64,000 nt of DNA from Glycine soja (GCF_004193775.1 NC_041021.1:37211718-37275717); one strand, 5' to 3'. Positions 24,854-39,295 are shown, counted from the first letter of the stretch. A program made the numbers and translations. Notes: generated by a model not told the origin, from the letters alone.

Positions 24854-24984
24854 CTAGGTTGGTTTTGTTTGTTAGCTTGAGAGTTTTAGACCCTTCTAAT
24901 TAATATGGCTGACGTTACTGAATGTAGTATGTGTGTGTAATGTGTGAACATGTACTGTAACACACTAAACTTGTGACTTTGAAT

Positions 24985-25185
24985 TGATTTTTTTTTTTTT
25001 TGCAAAGAAAAAATTTAGATAAATTAGATTTGGAGAGTTAGAACAAGCCTTTAAGGCTTAAAAAGTGCTAACAAAATTAATTAGCTATTACCTACTAATA
25101 AAATCCTTATATCGATAATAAAATCCGAACCTATATTTTTCTTAGATGAGTTTGTTTTCTAGTCACTGAGTCAACCATTATGTAA
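24985..25185 (-). mobile_element. Candidate tRNA-derived SINE
   Basis: On the minus strand TGGTTGACTCAGTGACTAG resembles a pol III A box. GGTTCGGATTTTATT, about 35 bases later, resembles a B box. The unit ends about 190 bases on in a run of A (T-run on the plus strand at about 24989-25001). This order and spacing fit a plant SINE. I did not find clear target duplications, so the call is tentative. Confidence 0.4.
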
Positions 25186-28100
25186 GCAAGTAGGAGTGAT
25201 GGAGCAATTAAATAGCAATGCATTGGATATATGCGTTGAACTAGGGCTTTTCCTTTGACTAGTAAGCTTGGTGTGAAGGTAAGCGTGATTGGTTAGCTGA
25301 TGGGAGATCGTTGCTCATTAATTCAAAGCTTATAAACAATTGTATAATATTTAAAATTCTTCGAATGAAATTTTGAAATAATATATTAAGTGGCTTAAAA
25401 TAAAAGGGCTTCTAGATGGCAGCCACTATAAGATACAATTTTAAGTGTTCATGTATTGGACTGCGCTGTTAACTTGGAAAACTACTTCTCTTCTAGACTG
25501 TCTGACCAAGGAAAATGGAATATTAGTCTAACATGCTGCATATGTCATGCTCAAGAACGTTCATGCATTGTTGATAGGCTAAAAAGTTAAAATATCAATC
25601 GTGTTATAGCTAAGCATTAATGCCTATTATAGGGTCTGTTGTTTGTCCAAGTGACACAATCACTTTTAAATAAGAAGTGAATAAGTTAATAGCTGATTAC
25701 ATATTATCATATTGAATATGATGATGGTCAATGTCGTATAATTAACTGGGCCAAGTCAGCGATACAACTCCATTATTTTTTGGTCAACCATTATCAAACA
25801 TACTTTACCCAAAAATCAATAACTAAAAATACTTTCAATTAAAGTATTATTTTTGTTATTAATAATTAAAAGATAAACAGCATTAAAGAAAATGTTGTAC
25901 CAACTCTGTAACTAGTATTTTAGCCACGGTGTATTTTATAAAATGTTTATTTTATATAACAAATTTTATAATGAATAAAACTCTTTAACAACTGAGTGAA
26001 AACCGATTAGTAGCCAGAGAAAAATCGATAGTTCAACAGTTTCAGCCTGTTTGCAAAATCCGCAATCAGCAAGCAAGAAGCAACCTCTTTTAAGACGTGA
26101 ATTCTCATCTCCCTTGGCCCGATGTGGGATCTCCACATAACAAAATGTAGCCATGTTATCTCTTCTCACCGATGTGGGACTTAGCTGTGAGTCGTGAGTG
26201 ATACAACATTGAGCACCAAATAATCTTGGTAATTCCGTCCAGGTGTTAAGATAGATCTTTTCAGGGTTGTTGGTGCATTATACTGTTAATTGTGATGAGT
26301 GAACTGAAAAGAAACTACAATATTGAGTGATTTTGAGACAGGATACTCTTGCTCTGCTGCATGGAAGAGAGAAACAATAATTTCAATTTTTCAAAAAGGG
26401 TCACGTAGTTGTCAGGTTTTAATTTGTTGAATCTTCAATTTTTCCATGGAATCGAAATTTACCCTCTTTCTACCGCCCCACCTCAAATCCATGTATCAAG
26501 AGAGTTCCCTGCTTATATATACAATACAATATTCCACCACGTGATGATGCACTGAATGGTTGAAGAGCTAGCTTGTGTAATTGAAGAATGAAGCACAGAA
26601 GAGATTACATGCACACACGTTTAACAACCCATCTGGATTCAAGCTAAACCAAACCCCTTATAACTGTTCAATTATGGTGAGATTAGTGACTGGGAGCGGT
26701 GCACACTCTTGGGCTAAGGTAGCTAAATCTAGTAGTAGTGGATTACTATGCTCGCTGCACGGTCTAAAGAATGCAACTAACAGAAATAATATATCAGTAG
26801 TCTGTAGAACCAAGGAACCTGATTGCTACTGAATTAAAAAAAAAAAATGCCTTGTATAGTTCAAGTTCTGATCAATAACTGGCCAGTTACATGGAACTTG
26901 GTTAGGTTGGTGCACATGACATCATAGCACAATTTTTGCTAAGATAGACAAAGTCATCGTAGGCCCTTTATTCCTGTAAAAATAGGACGTTGCACTTATT
27001 TTCTTCGTATCCAAATCAAATGAATATATTAACATCAGGTATCCATGGTCGTATTAATCTGCAGCTCTGCTTGGCACTACAAGTACATGGGTGAGTGAAT
27101 TGACGTTTATCATAAATAAAGGTTTTATAACCACTTTTTCTTTCCCTTTCTTGTTCTTCCAATGACCAAAATCACGGATTAAGAATTACAGGAATCAAAA
27201 TTACAATTTAACATTTTCTTTTTAACTTCCAGTATCATCTTCCATTAAATTCTTCTAAGCAAATCCTTTTGCCATTATTAGCATTCTTTTGAGAAAAAAT
27301 TACTGCAACCCCGTCTGCTGTTGACTAGAGTTGTTAAAGTGTCACCACCGCGTTAAGAGGACATGAACAAACAATAGTGGTGGCTCAGTTGCTCTCCTTT
27401 AAGCGCAATACATCAGATGTCAAAACTAAGTTCACATTAAGCATGGGCTATTATAGAATTTGATTTTATATTCATTCATATATTATTTGCAACGCTGCTG
27501 TTATGAAAAAGAGTGATCACAGCTCAAATAATTTTTGCACAGTGCATATATCACGAGTCTGGATACCCTAACTGTAACATCCCTTGGTCAATTTGTTCAC
27601 TGCATGAGGCAGTAACGCAGAGGTAAATTGAATCTGAGAGTTGTAAGAAGTATCCTTCTTAGTTCGTAGGAGATTCTAAGATGTTCTGTTTTTTACCTGT
27701 ATTATGGAATACCATTTTAGTTATGCTAATCAATTAGTGTCTCCTACTTGAACTATATTTTGAATGTTAAAAAAGTGGTATATAGCGTCCAGTGATGTAA
27801 AGTAACAAAATCTTACCCTAAAATCATTTAAAAAATTATCATGCTTCCTTTTGATAAACGTTCTTGAAGAGTGACCCGGCACATTTATTCATAGATTACT
27901 AGTTGTTACATGTAGACAAAATGTGGATTCCATCACCAGTTTGACTGCCCTCAAGACAAAACAAAAAGCACACAAAGATTAGACGGCATAAAATGCAAGA
28001 CAAAACCTAGCAGGTTCGGCTTCGGTCCAAAAAGAGTTTATGTTTTTTTAACTTAACCTACTATGGACTCCTCAGGTCACGAGGTATTATTACTACATCA

Positions 28101-28978
28101 TTGCTCTCAAGTGATATTGCTGACTGTGTTGTAAATGCTTAGAAGTTCTATAATGCTTGCTGTTGCCGCTATTTGATGCCAACACGCCAAATCAAAAGTT
28201 ACTAACAGTAGCTTCATCCTTCAGCGTTTTTCTCCTATAACGTGATTTCATGGTGCCACACACTTTTAAATTGTTTCCAAACACACTATGACAGGCAAAG
28301 AAAAAGATGGGTAGAAACAGTGCAAGTTTTAAACCAAACTCCCTCGCAGCATATCAAACGAATGAGTTACCACCTGTGTAAAGGTAGTTTATTATTTTTA
28401 ACCCTTTTTTTCATTTTAGCAAAATACAGTGAACAAATAGTACATACAACAAGCCTATACAATAACAACAACCACGTGACAAAAAGTGCACTGATAAAGG
28501 AGAGAAAGTCTTCATCCCCTGAAGCTAAACAAAAAAAAAGGTAAAAATGAAACCTTATACTAGGTAAGATCGGTTACATGAATCATACGACGTCATACAG
28601 ACTAGTTAAAATCCACAGCTTCAGACATATTAATTACAATTGTTGTTCTATCTTGAAGGGAATTCAGTATTTAAAACGTATGCCACAGTTGTTCTATATT
28701 GAAACTATTAAACACTACTAAGCAATAACAGTAATAATCACACAAAAAAAAACAATTTTTATTTATTGGAGGACAATTGACTAAGTTTCACCTCTTGGTA
28801 ACAGAAAAAATTTACCTCAGCTGAAGTAAACAGTATACACCTTGAATTTCAGCTTACCTGACATCTTGTCAAAGGCAGAACACATAAAGGTGAAAAGCAA
28901 ATATTAAGAATTTTGTATGTAAGCTACCCTCCAATTATTGCCTTCATCACTCTGGAGAAACAAAGTATATGCTATGCC
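25186..28978. other. Gene-poor region downstream of the OGDH E1 gene
   Basis: No gene is supported. The last few hundred bases before 28979 are probably the 3' UTR of the minus-strand dehydrogenase gene. Open frames at 26581-26832 and 28242-28544 show no family motifs and no splice context. A possible LTR remnant near 26.0-26.2 kb is listed separately. Confidence 0.5.
26095..26215 (-). mobile_element. Possible LTR/TRIM remnant
   Basis: On the minus strand two copies of TCCCACATCGG lie 50 bases apart (AAGTCCCACATCGG and GATCCCACATCGG). From memory this motif recurs in plant LTR-type and TRIM elements. No LTR ends, primer-binding site or target duplication could be fixed. Confidence 0.25.
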
Positions 28979-31900
28979 TCAGTAAGGGAAATTGATTGGC
29001 TCACGTTGAATGGCTTTCTGAACTAGCTCAGCCTGCTCGTTAAGGTGAACCTTGAGGAAACCAGTAGCTGTGGCTGCAGAGGGAGCACGACCAACATATT
29101 TGACATCTTCATAACCTCCCCTACCTACAGCCTTCATGGAACTTATGAGTCGGGGTAAAATATAAGTGTATCCACCCATGTTCATTGGTTCTTCTTGACA
29201 CCAAACAACCTCCGCATCTAGAAGAAACACAACAAAGTATAATGTAAAACAACTAACCACAACAGACTATACGTTATTAAAATCCTACCATTTTAAATGT
29301 ATAATGCTTAACCCCAAATGACAACGAAGACAAAACCAAAATGTTCTACTAATTAGTTGACACAATGGCACATCTAAGTTCAAACATTTCCCATATCATG
29401 AGAAACATCAACTACAATTCAATAATGCTCTAATAAATTGATTCCTTTGGCTTTTAACCACATTTTTATGACATCTAGAAACCAATTAGCAGCAGAATGC
29501 ATTGCAATTTCAATCAGGCCTAGTCTAGGATCTAAAAAATTGTATAGAAGGAAAATGATGCTTTCCAATCCTTCCAACTAACAAGCAGAAATCAGCACTC
29601 CATATTGTTAGTCTGCTTTGACAGCAATAGGAAAACAACTACCTTCATATGGCTGGTCTTTTGCTAAGGTAAAAGATGCAACAGCCATGAGATAAAAAAA
29701 TGACTATCTAGCAGAAAAATCACAAACAAGAATTACTTCCCACAATAATAACAGTAACAGCATATTCAAGCTTCAACATGAAAAAAAATCAGAATCCATT
29801 TCAAAAGAGCACTTTGAAAAGACATACTTGGATATCTTTTGAGCTCTCGTTGGACAAGATCATAAGGGAAAGGACAAAGCTGTTCCACCCTACATATTGC
29901 AACATCCTTTGCATCTTCCTTTGTTCGTTGTTCATCGAGTTCATAGTAAACCTGCAAGGAATATAAGACATTAATAGTTATAAAAAGCATATTTAGAAAA
30001 CAATGATAAGTAGTAGATGTAAAACATAAACAGTATCGAAGCACCGGATAAAATTCACAAATACAGTTAAAAGAAAATCCACCCGGTGTCTGAGCGTAAA
30101 AACCAAACACGAGAACAGGTAGTCCCAATCAGGATCACACACCTTTCCAGAGCAGAGTACTAATCGTCTGATACCCTCCTCAACATCTGAGTGGTTATTT
30201 TGGTCTTTTATTAGGCGCTTAAATCTAGTGCCCTGTTTGTCAAAACCTGGGTGTCCTTGAACATCATCGAACTCCGATAAATTTGATCTACAAGCCTTAC
30301 TACGAAGCAGGTTCTTAGGTGACATCACAATGAGAGGTTTACGGAATTCTCTATGTATCTGCAAGAAAACAAAAGGCAACAATGAGAAAATAAAGCAACA
30401 CAAATTTAAGGGACAAAGCTAACATCAATCAAATCATTGAACCAACTACAAACCTGCCGCCGTAAAACATGGAAAAAATTTGCTGGAGTTGTAACATTCA
30501 CAATCTGCCAGTTACATTCCTGAATTTGTTTCCGAAGAGTAGGATCCATCTCAGGAATAACATAAGGATGGTCATCAGCCATCTGCCAATAAATTAATAA
30601 AAACCTTGTTTAAATACTATTAAGATTGACATTGAAAGATGAAAGGACTCATGCAAAAAAAGATCTTCAAAAGCAAGAAACAAAAGACAATTATTCGAAT
30701 TATATGTTTGCAATAAAAACACGAGATACCAACAACCAATCTAAATTAAACAAAAAGTTATGTTTCTTTATTGTCCTTCCCCCTTCTATGAACTTTGAAG
30801 TTTCCACACTTAAAGGTAGCTAAATTCAAAGACTCATATTTCATTTTCAGCATTGTTCCATTAACCTATACCCTTGGTATTCCCCAAACTAATCATATTA
30901 TAAATGATAACTACAGACTACTAACAAGTGCCATCCAGTGATAAAAAGAAGCTTACGATTTAAAACAAACCATGCACAACACAACATCAACAATGTAAAT
31001 TGAAAATGACACAGCCCTCTAGTTTGTTGTGGTATGTCAACCTCAAAGTAGACAAAAGTTGGCAAGCAGATTCATGGCGAAGGAATAAAAGCTTTCAAAG
31101 AAGTTTCAAGGAATTAGAACACAGATTCATAACAGAGCACCTGAAGAAAGCGTTCCAATCTTCCACTTGAATGCTCAGGGCCCTTGCCATCATAACCATG
31201 AGGAAGTAACACTACAAGCCCAGTCTGACGGAGCCACTTAGACTCACCAGAACTCAAGAAATTGTCAAATATAACTTGAGCCCCGTTAGCAAAATCACCA
31301 AATTGAGCCTCCCAGATCACCAATGAATTTGGATTTTCCATTGAGTAACCCAATTCAAATCCAAGAACTCCAAACTCAGAGAGTGAGCTGCATATCATAT
31401 GAAAGATTAATAGAAAACAATCTATCATTAGTTAAACATACATTTCACGTTTTATTAAAGTATCAAATGAATTATACTGATATATATTATGTCAAAGATG
31501 ATATTTAGTGTCATCAAAGATAAAGGCACATAACATCATAATTATAGTATAGGTCGAAGACACTTCTAATACATGTATACTACTACAGATATAGCTGATA
31601 GGTGAGCCATTGAAATTTGAAAAGCACTGGATGCCGGGACAGTAATTATCTTTTAGGATAAATAGAGATGCAATGAAACAGTCTAAATAACAATCATTAA
31701 TGGTTTATGAAAAGGTTCGACGATAAATTTTATTAAGAATTTTTAAAATATAATTCTAAATAGCCCATACATTTTTGACAAAGTATCACAAACATTAAAA
31801 TTCACTGTAAAGCACATGACAAAATAAAACTAAATTAATACTATAAGAAAAAATGAGCAAGTATCAATGATCAGTTGAGCAGGATATGAATTCAAATTTT

Positions 31901-34192
31901 AGAAGCTTAAGGCATATTACCTATTGCTAACAGTAAACATCTCTTCATTTTGATTCTTTATCACATGGTCAAGGGGGCAATATATCTCTCCAGTTGTCTG
32001 ATCATGAACTACAGCATGACGGTGACTAAACGTTCCTCTTTCAACATCCTGACCACTTAACCGAACATGGTTACCCTCAACTATCAATGTGGCAAAAGCA
32101 AGTGCCTCTGCAAATCCCCAGTCAATATCTTCCCCTGTTTCAACCATCTGGGCGCGTTGTTCATAAATTCTCTTCACTGCTTTATGAGGAGAAAAAAATT
32201 TAGGTAAGATTGAGATTGCTTTCCCAACACTTTTCAAGATCTCTGGTTTCACACTGCACAGGATAGACCATAGATTTCAGCATTTATACAACCAACAGAA
32301 AAGATTCAAGCAACATTAACATTAAATCATCATACCCAGTGTTCCGAATACGTGAAATCTGTTCAGGTGACTTGAAACCAGACCAATATGCTGAAAGCCA
32401 ATCTCTTCGTTTTGGAACATAATCTTTGCTAGCCAAAAATTCATCATTTAAAATTGATGTGACCTTCTTATGTATCTTATCAATGTCTTCTTGTGTCAGC
32501 TCCCCTGATTCCAAAAGTTTTTTCTGATAGATCTCAAGAGCTGATGGATGGTTTCGGATGACCTATATGTAGTCCAGAAAGTTGAAAAACTGATGAACTT
32601 GTCAAAAAGAAATATGTATAGCAAAAAGAAATAGGGCTAACCTTATACATTTTAGGCTGTGTGAAAGATGGTTCATCAATCTCATTGTGGCCAAATCGAC
32701 GGTAACACACCAAGTCAACAACCACATCAGAATGGAAAGTTTGGCGCCATTCAGCTGCAAGTTCACAGACATGAACAACAGCTTCCACATCATCACCATT
32801 CACATGAAAGATTGGAGCATTTAATGCTTTGGCAACATCAGTGCAATATTGTGAAGATCTTCCTGACTTGGGATCAGTTGTAAATGCAACTTGATTGTTG
32901 AACACAATATGTATAGTCCCACCAGTAGTGTAATTAGGAAGAGCGCTAAGATGAAGGGTTTCATAGACCACACCTTGTCCAGCAAAACTACCATCTCCAT
33001 GAATCAAAACCCCCATGTTTTTCATTCTGTCCACATCATTGGAGTAATATTGCTTTGCTCGAGTTTTTCCAACCACAAGTGGGTTGACTGCTTCCAAGTG
33101 ACTAGGATTTGCCACCAAAGATAAATGTATCCTCCTCCCACCCCTGGTTGGGCGATCATAAGATGTTCCCAAATGATATTTGACATCACCAGTTCCTGTG
33201 TAGAGCCCAACTTCGTCGGCAGGCTGACCACCACTAAACTCACAAAAAATCTGACGAAGTGGCTTCCGTACTACATTACCCAAAACATTCAATCTTCCCC
33301 TATGTGCCATTCCCATAACAATGCTCTCGACCCCAAGATCAGATGCCCGATCAAACATTTCTTTCATGCCAGGAATAACACTCTCTCCCCCTTCAAGCCC
33401 AAACCTCTTTGCCGAAGTCCACTTGGTGGCCAAGAAATTTTCAAAAAGTGTACTCCAGGCAAGCCTATCAAAGATAACTTCGCGACGCTCCCGATTATAC
33501 TGTGTAGGTGTAGGGGTCTCAATCCTGTCCCTAAGCCAGTTACATTTTTCACGGTCCGGTATGTGCATGTACTCGTAGCCAATGCTCCCACAGTAGGCTT
33601 GCTGAAGCCGTGACAAAATGAACCTAAGAGTCTGCACAGGGCGATTTTCGGACAAAAAGCCAGACATCTTCCACACACCCAAAAAGAATTCCCTGTCAAG
33701 ATCAGCCTCAGTGAAGCCATAAAAGGCAGGGTCTAACTCATCAGGGACTTTTCGTTCCTCCAGACCCAGAGGATCTAGCTTGGCTTTCATGTGGCCATTA
33801 ACCTGGTATGCTCTCACCAGCAACAGCAATTGCATACTCTCCTGGATTGTTTGTCCAGAAATTCCAGGGGATGTGGAAGCCTGACCCACAAAGTTCCTGA
33901 AGAAATTGTCCCAGGACTCATCTACACTGTCTGGATCAGCTTCCCAAGCCCTTTGAAGCTCCTCTAAATAGACACTGCTCGTCCCATCCAAGAAGTTGTC
34001 AGTCAACTTGGAAAGGGGCACGGGGCGAGGCACCGGTGCAGTTTGCTCTTTGGATTTGACAACCGTGGTGTGAAATTTTCTAATTCTACTTGTTGATGGA
34101 AGGACTGTGCTGGTCCTTTTCGCACCTCGATAGAGATTTCTCCTAATTGCATCATGCTTTACTATGCTGGAAGCAACTCTAAACCATGCCAT
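28979..34192 (-). CDS. 2-oxoglutarate dehydrogenase E1 subunit, mitochondrial
   Basis: Eight exons on the minus strand: 32642-34192, 32336-32562, 31921-32253, 31141-31387, 30454-30582, 30143-30358, 29828-29951 and 28979-29217. They total 3066 bases and give an uninterrupted 1021-residue protein, the usual length for plant E1. It decarboxylates 2-oxoglutarate in the TCA cycle, using thiamine diphosphate, and passes the succinyl group to E2. The start [13 protein letters not shown] with Arg/Ser-rich residues is a mitochondrial presequence. [21 protein letters not shown] is the E1 N-terminal domain. The thiamine-diphosphate motif begins at GDG (about residues 399-401) and ends at the Asn-Asn near 432. 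[39 protein letters not shown] and [13 protein letters not shown] are further E1 hallmarks. All introns are GT-AG. The first exon carries half of the protein. Confidence 0.96.
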
Positions 34193-37100
34193 CACTCACT
34201 CGCTCAGAACAATCAATCAAGAATGTCTATCACCAATGCTTGTATTTCCTCAAGTTCTTACTTAATTCACCATACATTACTCTTTCCTATCAATTACCAA
34301 ACTAAAAAAAAGAAGTTCATCATGAGATGAGATTGACGAGAAAGAGCTAATATTCCATAAATCTAGCAGCGAAACAATCACGCAGGACAAAGAGTGTAAC
34401 AGTCACCGAGATTGAAAAATGCAGGTTCAGAGAAAAATGTTATGAAATTACTGAGACAGTTACTACTGAGAAATGAAAAGACACATTCACATAGAATGAA
34501 GTGAATGAGCGATTGCAAAGAGAAGAGAATGAGAGACAATACCAGAGTTAAAAGCGGAGAGAGATCGAGATGAACAATTTTTGACGGTAAGGAATAGAAT
34601 GGGAGTTGAAGGTTTTAATTCAGTGACAAGAATCAACTTTGTTCTGTTTGTTTCCAGAACACGCTTATGCTCATGCAATATATCTCTTCTTTCTTACCTT
34701 TTTCAATTTTAGTGGGTCCTGAATATTATAATGTTATTTTCTTACACCTTCTAGAGCTCGCTTTGAAATGTTGCCATGCTGGCAGTCGTTGATAGGGTCA
34801 CGTTTTCGTTGATTTTCCCTCTCTTTTTTAGCATACCGTTTTGATTAGTGTTACTACTCTACTAGAATCGGATGATTAAACAGACGAGTCATCGGTTAAT
34901 CCTAGATATGTTGAATGTTATAGGTTATTTGAACAATCTAACCAAAACATTTTTTTTAGAGGATCTAACACATGATAATCAATTATTTTTTTTTAAGAAA
35001 TTAATTATATATCCGAAGTTAACTGACTGTAACTAACACCGATTATACAAACGATTTTAAAATAAAATTTAATTTTTAAAACTAATTTTATATGTAATAC
35101 ATGTTTACAACCAGTGTCTTGTTTTAATGACTGTGCCTTGCCTATGTTGATTCCAAAAACGAATGACACCTTTGTACAACTGATTTTATGCTTTGAATAA
35201 ATAACTGCATCGTCTAATTAAAAATTTATTGGAAAGGTTAAAACTGGAATTTTTTAAGGCTAAATAATTTATAACAAATTAAGCAATATTTTAATCGATC
35301 TTCTCAAGATAAAATACAAAATACTAACTTTAATCTAAATTTTGCTTAAGCACGAAAACTAGTGGCAGACTAAAAAATCTTTAACTAAAAATGTAGGGCT
35401 TTGCCCCAAAGGGAGCCCTTCCAGAAATTCTCGAAGGCCTAGGGTGAACCCAGGCCTAAGAGGGGGTTTGGAAATAGTTTTCAACCAGCAATAGACGCGC
35501 CTCGGTTAGAACCTCACTAGCTGCGTCATTGCCCCAAGCGCAAAGATGCTTTCTAAGGAACTATGTTTTCCTATTTTATATTAGCCTCTGTCAGTTCCAC
35601 CTCTTTCTTTATTCCATGTGGGACTTCTGCCAACCAGCTACCACACTGACCAGGATTCCAGGCCACCCCAATAACTGCACAGCTACCATCTTGTTCCTAT
35701 TACTGATAAAACAAACATGTTGAAGTACATCCAACAGCTTTCACCAGCCTCTCGATATATATCTTCTTTTACCATGGCATCTAATTAGTTAGAAGTCTTA
35801 CAAAGTTCATGTAAGAGTTACACAGTGTTTTTTGTAAGAGTATTTGGAGTTTTGTTTGTACTGTATGATATCCGATGGTTATCATTCACTATATGAGGTT
35901 AGATGTAGTATTGCATACATTCTGTTGTTGTCATTGTCTTATGTATAATGTGTTTTGTGTATGAGTATATGACCAATATTTTCGTCATCATTGCTTTGGT
36001 CCTTAATACAATCAACTTGGGTGTTTGATAAAAAGAAAAATATATGACCTCCCATGCCACTTTGTGTTTGCCCCTTTTAGTTGTGTCTTTTACAAGTAAA
36101 AAAGATTGAAGTCAAAAAATTAATAGGAATGTATCCATGGAGATTGGACTAAACAAGTTAGATCTTTTCCATTGTGCTTCAGCTACACTCAGATTTCTAA
36201 TGTTCATTGAACTGACATCTCTTCAAGAGGTTCATAGGGTTCGGTTCTTTTTGAAGGGAATGAAATGAACTTTGCATTTTCTTTTCTATTTGTATCATTA
36301 TAATTGAAAAGCCTCCCCTATTCCAATCAAATGGATTTTAAGGTAGAGGATTTCAGCACTTAGATCAAATTTTGGTATGATGGAACTCAGTTCATTGAGA
36401 AGAAAACCAATAGTGCATGTTAAATGAAATGAAAAGAAAAAAAAAGAGTGCATAAAAAAGGAGCTTTAGGTATAATAAAAGAAGAACCAAACAAGTCAAA
36501 TTAATATTTTCCTCTGAACAATAACACACTCTTTCTGTAAAAATGAGAGGAACATAAATTAAGCAGTTCCCATTTTAATCCTTATCCTTGACCATCTGAA
36601 AAATGAGAGGAACATAAAGTAAGTTGTGTGCTTCATAGTGCTTCCATATTACTTACACCAAAAAGGGTAAAAGAAAAGAAAATATTTTTTTGAATTGAAT
36701 GAATTGACAGAATAGAAAGAGAGATTTCTCCTCTTCACAAATGATTTCTCCTTTCTCAAAGAGCAAGGACTCAATTCTCAAATTAAATTATTGGAGACTC
36801 AGTGAAATCCCTTCCCCTACATTTATTTATTTATCTCTAGCCCCCTGACTAACTACTTAATATCCTAACAGTCATAACTAACTTCCTGTTCCCCTCTCTC
36901 TTAACAGTGGCACATGTTATGAACCGTTAACACTAGAAGCTTAAACGGTTGACCTCTTTTATTTATTATTTTTAGAAATGTCAGTATGCCCTTTGTCATC
37001 ATGATATCACTAATTTCAATGAAACAACAATAGTGAAGGAAATATGCGGTTGGAAAAGCAATTATGTGAGTGTGAACTTGATACAATCCATTCTGCAGTG

Positions 37101-37751
37101 AGTGTCAAACCATGTCTGTTGTCTAATTTGACACGAGTAATGCACAACCATCTTTCTAATTCATATCATGGCTGAAGCATTGTAGTGTGCAGTGTGGAGT
37201 TCTGAGTCTTTGCATAAAATGCACCTAACATCACAGTGAAAAACATGACGTTTTTATGGAAGTAAGAAAGGTTGTAAAGATTTTAGTTGGAATCAGTAGC
37301 TTGAATGGGAATCTCGGTTGGTTACTACATGTTCATTTTTTTTTAGTAATAACATTGGCATGCTTTTTTCTCAATAGTACTTCTCTTATTTTCTGCAGAG
37401 ATAGTCTTTCAGTATATGCAAGAAATCCTGCATAACTCATCCTTGGTTGCTGTCCCACTTACTTCGTCATGCAGACTTTTATGATTCCAGGAGCAATTTT
37501 CATGTGTTTGTTAGTCCCAGCTCCTTTTGGAATTGTTGGAGAAATTCTATTGTTTTCAATGCCAGCGCTGGAGCATCATCTTGCTTCTTTTTGTCTATAA
37601 AATTTATTTGATAATTGGCTTGTAGCATCCGGTATTCCGGTTAACTTGTTTTTCTTTCGTAACAAACTGCTGAGTTACAAACTTTCTTCTCAGAATTACT
37701 CTAACCTTACCAAATCTTTTCATCAATTTGGCATCAGCAATTGTTGACACC

Positions 37752-37915
37752 CCATTTCGGATTATCTTTTTGCCAACATTGATTGGCCTTATTATAGCTA
37801 AATAACTACTAACATCAAAATCAAATTGTTGATTTGCCATTTCGGATTATCTTTTTGACATCATTGATTGGCCTTATTCTAGCTAGTTAACTACAAACAT
37901 CAAAATCAATTTTAT
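37752..37915. repeat. 85-bp tandem direct repeat
   Basis: CCATTTCGGATTATCTTTTTG starting at 37752 recurs at 37837. The following sequence (ATTGATTGGCCTTATT, AACTAC, AACATCAAAATCAA) also repeats with a few changes, giving two units. A 78-codon minus-strand frame across it is not convincing. Confidence 0.8.
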
Positions 37916-38220
37916 ATATTTCATATCCGGAATCTATTTTTTCAATAGAATTTAAAAAAAAAACATTTAGATCAAAATCAATTGTGACGAGCAACTTCAG
38001 TTTTGGACACCGCAATTGATTTTGGAATTTCAAAATCTCCAAACTAATTGCAGTCATTTTATTTTATATCAAGCAAAACTTCTTGAGTTTGGAAAATTAT
38101 CTTCAATTACAAGGTAATTTGTAATTTAGTTCTTTATGACGTTGTAACAAAAACAAGCAGCAGCTTACCCTACTGTTAGGGTTTGTTTTTCAGTTCAAAA
38201 TGCCACAAATGAAGGCTCAT

Positions 38221-38335
38221 GTGAAAAAGCAACAAATTGTTGCATCTCACAACATGGAGCTCTCGAATTGCAAATAAGGGCCCATTGAAAAAGCAACAAA
38301 CTGTTGCTTCTCAGAAGGTGGAGCTTTCGAATGTA
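38221..38335. repeat. 64-bp imperfect tandem repeat
   Basis: GAAAAAGCAACAAATTGTTGC at 38223 and GAAAAAGCAACAAACTGTTGC at 38287, with similar sequence through GGAGCT(C/T)TCGAAT. Both copies can be read as KKQQxVAS..xELSN, but in different frames, so it is at best a decayed coding fragment. Confidence 0.7.
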
Positions 38336-39295
38336 TGCCAACTTGTATAAACAGATACACAAACAAGCTAGGGTAAAACTTCCTGCACTATTTGCATTTC
38401 AGACTTGGCTTTTCATAATGCAATGGAAAATGCAGGAAGCTATGGTAGGAATGCAGGAAGCAACAGCCAACACGCTAATAGGATTTATAGGATTTGATGT
38501 GGACCGCAAGCGGGATTTTTCGTGTAACAAACTATACATGTCATGAACTTCAGCCCAAGTTGGTACTTATTTACTTAAGTATCCCTTGTTAGTTAATGCT
38601 CAAACCAGGTATTAAGTGAATCCAGAATACAAAAAAAAAAAGGACAAGTTTCTGTCAAAAAAAAAATTCCAAAAGTTCCTCTCAAATTTACTGACTGTTG
38701 CCAAACATCTCAACTAGATTAATATTTATAATAAAACGGGGGATTAGAAAACATGCAAAAACATTTTAACTTTTTCAAAGAAACTTGGTTCCACCTTCCG
38801 AACCAAACCATTTCGAAGTGGGTGAAAATATTGCAACATTATCATGCAATATTAGTACCCGCGGACCATTTTAGTAAACACGGCATTTCACATTGCGGTG
38901 AAATGGCAAGGCTTCCATTTTCCTTCCACGTGCAAACTTATTGGGTTTGCCTCTAGATTCCTAAGCCAGCCAACAAAATAAAAAACATTCGGACCGATAT
39001 TCTGCAAATGATCAAGCTGTTGTGATAATCTATCCGCATCTAATCAAGATACCTTTTAAGAGTCACACTACAAATGAAAATAGGAAATTGAAGCAAATTA
39101 CTAGTCACAACAAATTCCACCAAGTCAGTGAGCAAAGAATTTAAAATATTAACTTTAAAATAAGACATCTGCAGTTGGGAGATACAGAGGGACAAATACA
39201 TGCTCCCACTTATAATGTCATCAGAATAACATTAGCACCCAGATGAGTGCTATTGCAGAAACCTGTGCACCTCTTTCTACAGATACTGATTCTTT

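Larger units (their letters stand above)
34193..39295. other. Gene-poor region between OGDH E1 and RABE1
   Basis: The first 400-500 bases are the promoter and 5' UTR side of the dehydrogenase gene. No other gene is supported. It holds a GC-richer patch at 35397-35530, short direct repeats at 36537/36597, and two tandem repeats at 37.7-38.3 kb. Bases just above 39296 would be the 3' UTR side of the Rab gene on its own strand. Confidence 0.5.

Noticed and set aside
37604..37840. 78-codon minus-strand frame (MANQQFDFDVSSYLAIIRP...)
   Set aside because: It lies over an 85-bp tandem repeat. The second repeat copy does not keep the frame and no relatives are known to me.
15603..38462. Shared 16-mer AATGCAGGAAGCAACA near 15600 and 38450
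   Set aside because: An isolated 16-base match between two places in 64 kb is near what chance allows, and the flanks do not align.
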